DNA of 64,000 nt from Nevskiales bacterium. Lineage in GTDB: Bacteria; Pseudomonadota; Gammaproteobacteria; Nevskiales; Nevskiaceae. A model generated the notes under the pieces. That model had not been told where the DNA came from and searched no databases. It saw only the letters and a list, made by a program, of their open reading frames with translations. The position numbers and the translations under genes are program-made. This document shows positions 42,577 to 51,473 of this stretch, piece by piece. Location: assembly GCA_028698335.1 (NCBI GenBank), contig JAQVDP010000013.1, positions 1-64,000 on the forward strand, read 5' to 3'. How positions within the stretch are numbered: position 1 is the first letter of the stretch; each line of letters starts with the position of its first letter.

Positions 42577-44388
42577 ATGTGCGGAATCGCCGGCATCGTG
42601 GCCCGCGAGGGCAATGTCGCCGAGGCGGATCTGCTGCGGATGGCGTCGACGCTGACGCACCGCGGACCGGAGGACTCGGGCACCTATCTGAGCGGCCATT
42701 TCGGCATCGCGCATACGCGGCTGGCGATCATCGATGTCGCCGGTGGCCATCAGCCGCTGCACGACGCCGGGCAGCGTTACGCGCTGGTCTGCAACGGGGA
42801 GATCTACAACTACGTCGAACTGCGCGCCGAACTCGAGGCACTGGGCGCCCGGCCGCAGACGCATTCCGACTCGGAAGTCGCGCTGCACGGCTATGCGCAG
42901 TGGGGCGAGGCGGCGTTCGCGCGACTCAACGGCATGTATGCCTTCGCCCTCTACGATCACCGTGAACGGGCGTTGTGGCTGGTGCGGGATCGTCTCGGCA
43001 TCAAGCCGCTGTACATGGCGCGCCTGGGCGATCGCATCGCCTTCGCATCCGAGATCAAGGCGCTGCTGCCGCTGCTGCCGCGGCGCGAGGTGGAGCCGTC
43101 GGCGTTGGCGCAGTTCTTCCAGAACCAGTTCTCGACCGGCGCGCCAACCGTCGTCAAGGGCATCGAGCGGATCGCCCCGGGCACCGCGGTGCGCATCGGC
43201 GCGGACCTGTCGACGCGGGTGCATCGCTACTGGTCGGCAACCGACGTGCGTCCGGTGCAGATGAGTCACGAGCAGGCGGTCGAGGCCTGGGAGCCGCTGT
43301 TCGAGCAGGTCATGCGCGAACACATGCGCTCGGATGTGCCGTTCGGCGTGTTTCTGTCGGGCGGGGTCGACTCGGCGGTACTGCTGGCGCAGCTCAAGCG
43401 CTATCACCCGCATCCGATCAAGAGCTATTCGATCGGATGGCAGGACGCACGGCAGCGTGACGAGCTCGATGGCGCGGCGCGCATGGCCGAGCTGTTCGGT
43501 GCCGAGCATCGCGCGATTCGCATGGACGCGGACGCCGTGTTCCGGCGGCTGCCGCGCGTGGTCTGGGCCGCGGACGATCTGATGCGCGACTACGCCTGCC
43601 TGCCGACGCTGGCGCTGGCCGAGGCCGCCGGGCGCGAACTCAAGGTGGTGTTCAGCGGGGAGGGTGGCGACGAGGCCTTTGCCGGCTACGGCCGCTATCG
43701 CCCCGATCCGTTCGAACGGATCTTCAAGTCGCTGCGTTTTCCCGGCAGCGGCGGATTCCGCGTGCGCCCCGAGCTCGATCCGGACTGGGTGCGCCGCCTG
43801 TTCGCCGATGCGCTGCAGCCGGCACTGGCCGCGCATCGGGCGCCGGTGATCGAGGCCTGGGCGCAGACGCCGGAGGACTGGTCCGACCTGCAGCGTCGCC
43901 AGTATGTCGACCTGCGGACGAACATGCCGGACGATCTGCTGGTCAAGGCCGACCGCATGCTGATGGCGGCCAGCGTCGAGGGGCGCGTGCCGTTTCTGGA
44001 TCACCGCGTGGTCGAGTTCGGACTGGCGTTGCCCGACCGCCTCAAGGTGTCGTCCAAGGCCGGCAAGCTGTTCGTCAAGCGCTGGGCCGAGGGCTTCATC
44101 CCGGCGGACCATCTGTGGCAGCACAAGCGCGGCTTCCACGTGCCCGTCGGCGAGTGGTTGCGCGGGCCGTTTCTCGACGCCCTCGCGCAGCGCCTCCCCG
44201 GCGCCGTGGCAATCCGGCAATGGTGCGTCCCCGAGGCGGTCGGGCAGCTGATCGCCCGGCAGCAGCGGCATGGCGACGTGACCCGCGAGGTCTGGAGCCT
44301 GTTGCAGTTCGCGATCTGGCACCGGCTGTTCGTGGAAGGGGGCACGGCGGCGCCGCAGACCGAGGAGGATCCGCTGGCGTGGCTGTAG
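42577..44388 (+). CDS. asnB: Asparagine synthetase (glutamine-hydrolysing)-like amidotransferase
   Basis: N-terminal class II glutaminase domain with the nucleophile C2 in MCGIAGIVA, then the ATP-pyrophosphatase synthetase domain with the loop FLSGGVDSAV near residue 260. Conserved motifs include VCNGEIYNYVELR, VRDRLGIKPLYM, VFSGEGGDEAFAGYGRY and KADRMLMAASVEGRVPFLDH. The 603 residues are typical. In LPS and capsule clusters such enzymes often amidate sugar acids rather than make free asparagine. Here it is 4 bases behind a sulfotransferase and ahead of glycosyltransferases, so an envelope role is plausible. Either role is possible on sequence alone. Confidence 0.92.
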   Translation: MCGIAGIVAREGNVAEADLLRMASTLTHRGPEDSGTYLSGHFGIAHTRLAIIDVAGGHQPLHDAGQRYALVCNGEIYNYVELRAELEALGARPQTHSDSEVALHGYAQWGEAAFARLNGMYAFALYDHRERALWLVRDRLGIKPLYMARLGDRIAFASEIKALLPLLPRREVEPSALAQFFQNQFSTGAPTVVKGIERIAPGTAVRIGADLSTRVHRYWSATDVRPVQMSHEQAVEAWEPLFEQVMREHMRSDVPFGVFLSGGVDSAVLLAQLKRYHPHPIKSYSIGWQDARQRDELDGAARMAELFGAEHRAIRMDADAVFRRLPRVVWAADDLMRDYACLPTLALAEAAGRELKVVFSGEGGDEAFAGYGRYRPDPFERIFKSLRFPGSGGFRVRPELDPDWVRRLFADALQPALAAHRAPVIEAWAQTPEDWSDLQRRQYVDLRTNMPDDLLVKADRMLMAASVEGRVPFLDHRVVEFGLALPDRLKVSSKAGKLFVKRWAEGFIPADHLWQHKRGFHVPVGEWLRGPFLDALAQRLPGAVAIRQWCVPEAVGQLIARQQRHGDVTREVWSLLQFAIWHRLFVEGGTAAPQTEEDPLAWL

Positions 44389-44509
44389 GCGGACACCGCA
44401 TCGCAATGGCCGACCGCGCAGCGGAGCCTGCGCGTTGGCACAATGTTGACGCGTGGGGGGTTAATCCTGCTTCGGGCGATTGCGCCCGCGATGGGGGGAT
44501 GTCGGGTCG

Positions 44510-45625
44510 ATGAAGCGTCTGGGCGTACTGATTTCGTTTTCCGGCGACGGCGGTGTCGAACGCATGGTCGCCAATCTGTGCTCGGAGTTTGCCCGGCATG
44601 TGCACGTCGACCTGCTGACCATCCGTGCCGAGGGCGGCCACGTCGCGCGTATTTCGTCCGAGGTCAACATGATGCCGCTGAAGACCCGGCATGCATGGAG
44701 CGCGGTCCCCGAGGTTGCCGACTATCTGCGTCGGGAACGGCCCGATGCGCTGCTGGCCGCCAAGGATCGTGCGGGACGCGCCGCGCTGAAGGCGCGCCGG
44801 CGCAGCGGCGTCGATGTGCCGGTCTGGATCCGGCTCGGAACCAATCTGTCGGCGGCGCTGGCGCGCAAGGACGCGTTCAGCCGCTGGCTGCGCGTGGCGC
44901 CGATGCGGCGCCTGTATCCGACCGCGACCGGCGTGATCGCGGTGTCCGAGGGCGTCAGGCGCGATACCGTCAGCGTGACCGGCCTGTCGCCGGAACGCGT
45001 CAGGGTGATCCGCAATCCGGTCATCACCGCATCGCTGGCAGCGCAGGCGGCGGAACCGGTGCCGCATCCCTGGCTGTCGGAGAAGGTGGTGCCGGTGGTC
45101 ATCGGCATGGGTCGCCTGACCCGGCAGAAGGACTTTCCGACCCTGATCCGTGCCTTCGCGGCCCTGCAGCCGCGCATCCACAGCCGCCTGATCCTGCTGG
45201 GCGAGGGGGGCGATCGCGCCGAGCTGGAGCAGCTGGTCGCGTCGCTCGGCCTGCGCGACAACGTGCTGTTCGCCGGATTCCAGGACAACCCCTATGCGTG
45301 GCTGTCGCGCGCCGATCTGTTCGTGCTGTCGTCGGCCTGGGAAGGGTCTCCCAACGCCCTGACCGAAGCGCTGGCGCTGGGGGTGCCGAGCGTGTCCACC
45401 CGCTGCCCGAGCGGGCCCGACGAGCTGCTCGACGAGGGGCGCTATGGTCCGCTGGTCGAGGTCGGCGACGTCGCCGCAATGACCGAGGCGATGGCGCAGA
45501 CCCTGAGTCGGCCGCTGCCGGCGCAGACGCTGGCCGCGGCCGTCGACGAATACCGCAGCACCGTCAGTGCGCTGCGCTACCTGCAGGCGATGGGACTGGT
45601 GTCCGATTCCGGGATGTCCGCATGA
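44510..45625 (+). CDS. GT4-type glycosyltransferase
   Basis: Predicted GT-B fold glycosyltransferase of 371 residues. The start at 44510 (MKRLGVLISFSGDGGVERMVANL) has GGGGGA upstream and the glycine-rich acceptor loop of the GT4 family. The donor half has VIGMGRLTRQKDFPTLIRAFA, LILLGEGGDRAELEQLV and the retaining signature SSAWEGSPNALTEALALGVPSVST, ending with PDELLDEGRYGPLV. The next gene's ATG overlaps its TGA, so both are coupled. Within the LPS region it probably adds an outer-core or O-unit sugar; the sugar is unknown. Confidence 0.9.
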   Translation: MKRLGVLISFSGDGGVERMVANLCSEFARHVHVDLLTIRAEGGHVARISSEVNMMPLKTRHAWSAVPEVADYLRRERPDALLAAKDRAGRAALKARRRSGVDVPVWIRLGTNLSAALARKDAFSRWLRVAPMRRLYPTATGVIAVSEGVRRDTVSVTGLSPERVRVIRNPVITASLAAQAAEPVPHPWLSEKVVPVVIGMGRLTRQKDFPTLIRAFAALQPRIHSRLILLGEGGDRAELEQLVASLGLRDNVLFAGFQDNPYAWLSRADLFVLSSAWEGSPNALTEALALGVPSVSTRCPSGPDELLDEGRYGPLVEVGDVAAMTEAMAQTLSRPLPAQTLAAAVDEYRSTVSALRYLQAMGLVSDSGMSA

Positions 45626-46710
45626 TCGCGCCGATCCGCAGTCTGCAGGTGATCGGCAGCCCGAGCATGGGCGGCGCGGAGAACAGCTTCGTGCGCCTGG
45701 TCCACGCGCTGACGGCCGCCGGCGCGCCGGCCGATGCGGTGACCCGCAGCGGATCGGACGTGTATCGCGCGCTCGGCGATCACGAGCGTCGCTTCCAGGT
45801 GCCGATGCGCAATTATTTCGATCTCGGCACGGTCATGCGTTTGCGGTCGATGTTGCGCGAGGGCGCTTATCCGATCGTCCAGACCTGGGCGTCGCGCGCC
45901 ACCTGGCTGACCTGGGCTCCGCGCGGGACGGTGCATGTGGCGCGTCTCGGGGGGTATTACCGCCTGCGCTACTTCCGCCATGCCGACGCATGGATCGTCA
46001 ATACCCACGGCCTGCGCGAATGGATGATCGCCAACGGCTTTCCGTCGGCGCGGGTCGTTCAGATCGACAACTTCGTGCCGGAATGCACGCAGCCGCCGCC
46101 GTTCACCCGGGCCGAGGTCGGCGTGCCCGACGACGCGATGCTGAGCATCGCCTTCGGGCGGCTGGTGGCGAAGAAAGGTTTCGCCGATCTGCTCAGGGCG
46201 ATGGCGGCGCTGCCGGAGCGCTTCGACGGGCGCCCGCATCACCTCCTGCTGATGGGCGACGGGCCGCAGCGCGCGGCACTCGAGGCGCTGGTGCGCGAAC
46301 TCGGGCTCGAGGCGAGGGTTCACTTCACCGGCTGGATCGACGTCGCGGTCGCCGCGCTGCCGCTGGCCGACGTGATGATCTGCCCGTCGCGGGAAGAGCC
46401 GCTTGGCAATGTCATCCTCGAGGCCTGGAGCCGGCGTCTGCCGGTGGTCAGCACCCGCACCGCGGGCGGCAACGAGTTGATCGATGACGCGGTCAACGGG
46501 CTGCTCTGCGCAGTGCAGGATCCTGCCGATCTGGCGCGGGCCTGGCGTCGGCTGCTGTCGGAGCCGGCGCTGAGCGCGGAGCTGGCGGCGCGCGGGCACG
46601 AGCGCTTTGCCGCGCGCTACAGCCCGCAGGCGACGGTGTCGGCCTACGCCGACTTCTACGCCGGGCTGCTCGGGCGCGCGCAGCCGACGCAGGATCTGCT
46701 CACCCGATAG
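45622..46710 (+). CDS. GT4-type glycosyltransferase (second of pair)
   Basis: GT-B glycosyltransferase of 362 residues starting at 45622 (MIAPIRSLQVIGSPSMGGAENSFVRLV), whose ATGA overlap with the previous gene supports this start. Donor half: SIAFGRLVAKKGFADLLRAMAAL, LLMGDGPQRAALEALV and PSREEPLGNVILEAWSRRLPVVSTRTAGGNELID. The longer upstream frame is the shadow of the previous gene. Its 3' end overlaps that of the opposite GT gene by 11 bases, so the two face each other. It is likely a core or O-unit sugar transferase. Confidence 0.9.
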   Translation: MIAPIRSLQVIGSPSMGGAENSFVRLVHALTAAGAPADAVTRSGSDVYRALGDHERRFQVPMRNYFDLGTVMRLRSMLREGAYPIVQTWASRATWLTWAPRGTVHVARLGGYYRLRYFRHADAWIVNTHGLREWMIANGFPSARVVQIDNFVPECTQPPPFTRAEVGVPDDAMLSIAFGRLVAKKGFADLLRAMAALPERFDGRPHHLLLMGDGPQRAALEALVRELGLEARVHFTGWIDVAVAALPLADVMICPSREEPLGNVILEAWSRRLPVVSTRTAGGNELIDDAVNGLLCAVQDPADLARAWRRLLSEPALSAELAARGHERFAARYSPQATVSAYADFYAGLLGRAQPTQDLLTR

Positions 46711-47821
46711 CGTCGCCCGCGGCGGCCACCAGGATCTCGCGGTAGACCCCGAGATTGCCGGCGACCATCGCGTCGATCGAGAACTCGCGGTCGATCAGGT
46801 CACGGCCGCCCGCGCCGAGACGCCGGCGCAGATCGGCATCCGTCAGCAGGCGGTCGATTGCCGCGGCCAGGGCGGCGGCGTCTCCGGGTTCGCACAGCAG
46901 GCCATTGAGGCCGTCACGGACCGCCTCCGGCATGCCGCCGGCGCGGGAGGCGATCACCGGCACGCCGGCGCTGGCCGCCTGCAGCAATGACACGCCGAGT
47001 CCTTCCATCAGCGCGGGGTGGATCAGCATGTCGAGATGGCCCAGCCAGCGCGCCAGATCGTCGCGGAAGCCGACGAAACGGACATGCGCCTGCAGGTCCA
47101 TTGCGATGGCGTCCTGTTCGAGCGCTTCGCGCAGCGGGCCCTGGCCGAAGCACAGCACCGTCAGGTCGGCGCCGTCGCGGATGCGACCGCGCGTCCGCAG
47201 CTGCTGCAGGGCCTGCCACAGCACGCGATGACCCTTGCGCTCGATCAGCTGTGCCACCACGCCGGCGACGACGCCGCCGTCGGTCAGGCCGAAGGTCTCC
47301 AGGAAGCAGGCGCGCGATGCCGGTTGGCGCCACGCCGGCGCGTCGACCGCGCTGCGGACCACGCGAATCCGGGATTCGTCGACGCCTTCCCGACGCAGGA
47401 CCTCCGCAATGCCTTCGGAGATGCAGATCACGCGGGCGTAGCGGCCGTACTTGAAACGCGCCCAGAGCCCGTTTTCGGGATTGTCGACCCGGCGCGACAG
47501 CACCGCCGGCACTTTGCCGCGGCCGGCGGCGAGACCGCCCAGCACGTCGGCGCCGCGGCGGGAGTGCAGGTGGACCAGATCGGGCCGTTCCGCGGCGATC
47601 GTGCGGTGCAGCCGGCCGACGAAGCCGAGGTCGAGATCGCCCTTGCAGGGCACTTCGACGACCTTGATCGCGGTGCCGCTGAAGTGCCGTCCGATCGCCG
47701 CCCCCGGCGGGCAGACCAGGACGTTGTCGATGCCGCGGCGCGCCAGGCCATCGAGCAGATAGGCAACCTGCTGCGCGCCTCCGTACAGGTGCATGCCCGT
47801 TTCGACGTGCAGCAGCTTCAC
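46700..47821 (-). CDS. GT4-type glycosyltransferase (LPS core)
   Basis: GT-B glycosyltransferase of 373 residues from a GTG at 47821 (VKLLHVETGMHLYGGAQQVAYLLDGLARRG), which overlaps the upstream GT9 stop as GTGA. The first half carries the GGAQ loop and DLVHLHSRRGADVLGGLAA. The second half has VAQLIERKGHRVLWQALQQL, LTVLCFGQGPLREALEQDA and the retaining signature PALMEGLGVSLLQAASAGVPVIASRAGGMPEAV. Coupling to a heptosyltransferase points to LPS core assembly, comparable in place to WaaG; the sugar is not known. Confidence 0.9.
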   Translation of the reverse strand: MKLLHVETGMHLYGGAQQVAYLLDGLARRGIDNVLVCPPGAAIGRHFSGTAIKVVEVPCKGDLDLGFVGRLHRTIAAERPDLVHLHSRRGADVLGGLAAGRGKVPAVLSRRVDNPENGLWARFKYGRYARVICISEGIAEVLRREGVDESRIRVVRSAVDAPAWRQPASRACFLETFGLTDGGVVAGVVAQLIERKGHRVLWQALQQLRTRGRIRDGADLTVLCFGQGPLREALEQDAIAMDLQAHVRFVGFRDDLARWLGHLDMLIHPALMEGLGVSLLQAASAGVPVIASRAGGMPEAVRDGLNGLLCEPGDAAALAAAIDRLLTDADLRRRLGAGGRDLIDREFSIDAMVAGNLGVYREILVAAAGDAIG

Positions 47822-48876
47822 GCGGAGGCTCCGTCGAGCAGTTGCCGCAGGGCTGCGGCGGCACGTTCCGGCGTCAGCTGGCGCATGCAGGTGAAGGCGC
47901 CGTCGCAGGTCGGGCGCCGCTTGCAGGGGGCGCAGGGAAGGTCGTCGTAGAGCACGCTCAGGGGGCTGTCGGCGCCGCCGGTGTAGGGGCAGGTCGACCC
48001 GAACAGGGCGACGGTCGGCCGGCCGGTGGCGATGCCGATGTGGGTCAGGCCGGTGTCGACGCCGACCAGCGCGTCGGCACGGGCGATCCAGGCCGGCAGA
48101 TCGCGCAGCGCCGTCCGGCCGGTGAGATTGACGCAGCCCGCGGGCATCGCGGCCAGCAGCGCGTCGGCGTGCGCGCGGTCGCCCGGTCCGCCGAAGATCA
48201 CGCAGCGCCGCTGGCCGTCGGCGCACAGGCGTTCGGCCAGCGCCGGCCAGTAGTCGTCGACCCAGTGCTTCTGCGGACGCGTGGTGAACGGGCACAGCGC
48301 GACGTAGCGCGGCGGCAGCGTGCCATCGCGGACCGCCTGCGCCACCACTTCCGCGCTCTCCGGCTGGACCGGCAGACGGGGTGCGCCGGGTTCGGAGCCG
48401 GTCAGATGCTGCGCCAGCGCCCGGTATTCCGAGGCGATGTCGGCCGGGTTGCCGCCCTTGGCGACGATCTCGTGCATCAGGAACGCCAGCGGTTCCTTGG
48501 ACGCGAAGCCGATCCGGCGTGAACCGCCGGCCAGCCAGGCCAGCCCGCGCGACTTCGCCAGGCCCTGGGCGTCGATGACCCAGTCGTAGCGCCCGGCGCG
48601 CAGGCGGCGGCGCAGGTTGAGCAGCGCCCTGGGGGACGACAGGCTGTCCTTCGGGACGCCGATCACCGCGTCGATGCGCGGATCGTGCTCGAGCAGGCCG
48701 GCGAAGCCGCTCTGGGCCAGCCAGGCGATATGCGCGGCGGGGTAGCGCCGCCGCAGGCCTTCGAGCAGGCTGGTGCAGAACACCAGATCGCCCAGCGCCG
48801 ACAGGCGCACGATCAGGATCCGCGCGGGTTGACCCGCGGATGAGGAGGGGTGGTTCACGGTCGCCGTGTCGGACAC
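47818..48876 (-). CDS. GT9 family LPS heptosyltransferase
   Basis: ADP-heptose-dependent transferase of the WaaC/WaaF/WaaQ family, adding heptose to the LPS core. The GTG at 48876 (VSDTATVNHP) is a likely start, with a second GTG at 48858; the conserved opening is ILIVRLSALGDLVFCTSLLEGLRRRYP. Later marks are YDWVIDAQGLAKSRGLAWLAGGSRRIGF, ALCPFTTRPQKHWVDDYWPALAERL and VGVDTGLTHIGIATGRPTVALFG. The cysteine-rich end (CAPCKRRPTC) is common in the family. Activity I or II cannot be separated by eye. It is divergent from ilvE and matches hldE, which makes its donor. Confidence 0.92.
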   Translation of the reverse strand: MSDTATVNHPSSSAGQPARILIVRLSALGDLVFCTSLLEGLRRRYPAAHIAWLAQSGFAGLLEHDPRIDAVIGVPKDSLSSPRALLNLRRRLRAGRYDWVIDAQGLAKSRGLAWLAGGSRRIGFASKEPLAFLMHEIVAKGGNPADIASEYRALAQHLTGSEPGAPRLPVQPESAEVVAQAVRDGTLPPRYVALCPFTTRPQKHWVDDYWPALAERLCADGQRRCVIFGGPGDRAHADALLAAMPAGCVNLTGRTALRDLPAWIARADALVGVDTGLTHIGIATGRPTVALFGSTCPYTGGADSPLSVLYDDLPCAPCKRRPTCDGAFTCMRQLTPERAAAALRQLLDGASA

Positions 48877-48945
48877 ATCGGGCTTTCGGTGGTGGCGAGG
48901 CGCAATGATAGCGGCAGCGACTCCCGCCGGCCGCTCGTCAGGCCC

Positions 48946-48951
48946 TATAAT
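48946..48951 (+). promoter_or_regulatory. Candidate -10 box TATAAT upstream of ilvE
   Basis: A consensus TATAAT 37 bases before the ilvE ATG, in the divergent region with the GT9 gene. No good -35 box is visible 16-18 bases upstream, so it would need an activator or lie in a weak promoter. Confidence 0.35.
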
Positions 48952-48988
48952 TTGGAATCTTTGCGTCCACAACCCCCGGAATCTTCAA

Positions 48989-49912
48989 ATGACGTCCTTT
49001 GCCGATCGTGACGGCTTCATCTGGTATGACGGTGAACTCAAGCCCTGGCGCGAGTGCACCACCCACGTTCTGACCTATTCCCTGCACTACGGCGTGGGCT
49101 GTTTCGAAGGGGTGCGCGCATACAAGACGCCGACCGGGACCGCGATCTTCCGGCTCGAGGAGCACACCAAGCGCCTGTTCAATTCCGCCAAGATCCTCAG
49201 CATGAAGATGCCGTGGACGCAGGAGCAGCTCAACGAGGCGCAGAAGGAGGTCCTGCGCGCGAACAATCTCGAGGAAGCCTACCTGCGGCCGATGGTGTTC
49301 TACGGTTCCGAGGGCATGGGGCTTCGCGCCACCGGTCTGAATACCCACGTGATCGTTGCGGCCTGGACCTGGGGCACCTATCTGGGCGCCGACAACATGG
49401 AGCGCGGCATCCGCATCAAGACCAGCTCGTTCCAGCGGCACTACGTCAACGCGTCGCTGTGCCGGGCCAAGGCCAACGCCAATTACCTGAATTCGTCGAT
49501 GGCCCTGACCGAGGTCCAGCGCGACGGTTACGACGAGGCGCTGATGCTGGATCCCGAGGGCTATGTTGCCGAGGGCAGTGCCGAGAACATCTTCCTGGTC
49601 ACCGACAACGTCATCAGCACGCCCGACGTGACGTCGGCGCTGGACGGCATCACCCGCCGCACCGTGATGCAGTTGGCGCACGACTTCGGCTACAAGGTGG
49701 TCGAGCGCCGGATCACCCGCGACGAGCTGTATGTCTGCGACGAGGCCTTCTTCACCGGCACCGCCGCCGAAGTCACGCCGATTCGCGAAGTCGACAACCG
49801 GCCCGTCGGCAGCGGTACGCGCGGCCCGGTCACGGCGCGTCTGCAGAAGGCCTACCTCGACCTGGTCAGCGGCCGCTCCGAGCGCTATCCGGAGTGGCTG
49901 GCGCATATCTGA
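48989..49912 (+). CDS. ilvE: Branched-chain amino acid aminotransferase
   Basis: PLP-dependent class IV aminotransferase converting branched-chain keto acids to leucine, isoleucine and valine, and the reverse in catabolism. The 307 residues begin MTSFADRDGFIWYDGELKPW. Features: LTYSLHYGVGCFEGVRAY, the PLP lysine region SLCRAKANANYLNSSM (about K160), and LDPEGYVAEGSAENIFLV and DEAFFTGTAAEVTPIREVD, both binding PLP phosphate or substrate. The length equals E. coli IlvE. Its place between LPS genes and near glnE is the Pseudomonas-like order. Role in both synthesis and breakdown fits the amino acid-rich lifestyle. Confidence 0.97.
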   Translation: MTSFADRDGFIWYDGELKPWRECTTHVLTYSLHYGVGCFEGVRAYKTPTGTAIFRLEEHTKRLFNSAKILSMKMPWTQEQLNEAQKEVLRANNLEEAYLRPMVFYGSEGMGLRATGLNTHVIVAAWTWGTYLGADNMERGIRIKTSSFQRHYVNASLCRAKANANYLNSSMALTEVQRDGYDEALMLDPEGYVAEGSAENIFLVTDNVISTPDVTSALDGITRRTVMQLAHDFGYKVVERRITRDELYVCDEAFFTGTAAEVTPIREVDNRPVGSGTRGPVTARLQKAYLDLVSGRSERYPEWLAHI

Positions 49913-49979
49913 TCGCGCGTCGCGGCTCGCACACCACCGCCGTCGGGCGGATCACGCACGGAGGACCTGTCACCGCGCC

Positions 49980-51419
49980 ATGAGCATCGAACTGCCGGAT
50001 TTCGCCCGAGGTCGCGTCCTGGTCGTGGGCGACCTGATGCTCGACCGGTTCTGGAGCGGGGCGACCCAGCGGATTTCGCCGGAGGCGCCGGTGCCGGTCG
50101 TGCGCGTGCGCGGCGACGAACTGCGCCCGGGCGGTGCGGCGAACGTCGCTCTCAACGCGGCGGCGCTCGGCGCCAAGGTCCGCCTGCTGGGGGTGGTCGG
50201 GCGTGACGAGGCGGGCGAACAGTTGCGCCGGGCCATGGCCGGGCGGAACATCGAGGCGCACTGGATCGAGTCGCCGCGGTGCCCGACGATCACCAAGCTG
50301 CGCGTGCTGTCGCGTCACCAGCAGTTGATCCGGCTCGATTTCGAGGAGTCGTTCGGTGACGCCGACGCCTTCGACCGAGCCGAGCTGCAGCAGCGCTACG
50401 AGTCGCTGCTCGACGAGTGCGATGTGGTCGTGCTGTCGGACTACGGCAAGGGCACGCTGGCCGGCGTCGACGCGCTGATCGCGGCGGCGCGCGCGCGGGC
50501 ACTGCCGGTGCTGGTCGATCCCAAGGGCAGCGATTTTGGGCGCTATCGCGGGGCGAGCCTGCTGACGCCCAACGTGCCCGAGCTGGAGGCTGTCGTCGGC
50601 TCCTGCGCGGATGACGCCGCGCTGGAGCGCAGCGCCGCCGAGTTGCGGCGGTCGGTGCAGCTCGAGGCCTTGCTGGTTACGCGCAGCGAGCGCGGCATGA
50701 GCCTGTTCACCGATGCCGCCGAGCCCCTGCATCTGCCGGCGCTGGCGCGCGAGGTCTACGACGTCACCGGCGCCGGCGATACCGTGATTGCGACGGTTGC
50801 GGCCGCTGTGGCGGCCGGTGCGCCACTGGCCCAGTCCTGCAGCGTGGCCAACGTCGCGGCGGGGATCGTCGTCGGCAAGCTGGGGACGGCGACGGTCGGC
50901 ATCGACGAGCTGGACAACGCGCTGCACGCCGCCCACGAGGAAGCGGCGGTCGTCGACGAGGCGGCACTGCTGCGCCGTGTCGCGGCCGCGCGCGAGGCCG
51001 GCAAGCGCATCGTCATGACCAACGGCTGCTTCGACATCCTGCACGTCGGTCATGTGCGCTATCTCGAAGCGGCGCGGCGACTGGGTGACATGCTGATCGT
51101 GGCCGTCAACGACGATGCCTCGGTGCGCCGGCTCAAGGGCGAATCGCGACCGGTCAATCCATGCGAGGATCGCATGCGCGTGCTGGCCGGCCTGCGCAGC
51201 GTCGATCTGGTCGTGCCGTTCGCCGAGGATACGCCGGCCCGTCTGATCGGCCGCGTGCGGCCGCAGGTCCTGGTCAAGGGCGGTGACTACCGCCCCGAGC
51301 AGGTTGCCGGCGGCGATGCGGTACTGGCCGCCGGGGGCGAGGTGGTGATCCTCGATTTCCACCAGGGTTATTCGACGACGTCGATGCTGGCGCGCGCGCA
51401 GGAGCGTGCGCGCGACTGA
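49980..51419 (+). CDS. hldE: Bifunctional heptose-7-phosphate kinase / heptose-1-phosphate adenylyltransferase
   Basis: Makes ADP-heptose for the LPS core. The start at 49980 follows GGAGGACC. Residues 1-320 are the PfkB-type kinase domain (VLVVGDLMLDRFWSGATQRISPEAPVPVV, GGAANVALNAAALGA, and the catalytic VTGAGDTVIATVAAAVA). Residues about 345-479 are the nucleotidyltransferase with TNGCFDILHVGHVRYLEAARRLGD, whose HVGH is the HxGH motif. The total of 479 residues is as in E. coli HldE (477). It is the donor enzyme for the GT9 heptosyltransferase 1.1 kb away across ilvE. Confidence 0.98.
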   Translation: MSIELPDFARGRVLVVGDLMLDRFWSGATQRISPEAPVPVVRVRGDELRPGGAANVALNAAALGAKVRLLGVVGRDEAGEQLRRAMAGRNIEAHWIESPRCPTITKLRVLSRHQQLIRLDFEESFGDADAFDRAELQQRYESLLDECDVVVLSDYGKGTLAGVDALIAAARARALPVLVDPKGSDFGRYRGASLLTPNVPELEAVVGSCADDAALERSAAELRRSVQLEALLVTRSERGMSLFTDAAEPLHLPALAREVYDVTGAGDTVIATVAAAVAAGAPLAQSCSVANVAAGIVVGKLGTATVGIDELDNALHAAHEEAAVVDEAALLRRVAAAREAGKRIVMTNGCFDILHVGHVRYLEAARRLGDMLIVAVNDDASVRRLKGESRPVNPCEDRMRVLAGLRSVDLVVPFAEDTPARLIGRVRPQVLVKGGDYRPEQVAGGDAVLAAGGEVVILDFHQGYSTTSMLARAQERARD

Positions 51420-51473
51420 GGACGCGCGGGCGCCCGCCGCCCGCCCCGAACGCACGACTGACCGGAACACGCG

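Noticed and set aside
42577..44388. AsnB-like gene as part of an exosortase/PEP-CTERM glycan cluster
   Set aside because: Such amidotransferases occur there, but no exosortase, PEP-CTERM or typical EPS genes are present; the neighbours are LPS core genes.
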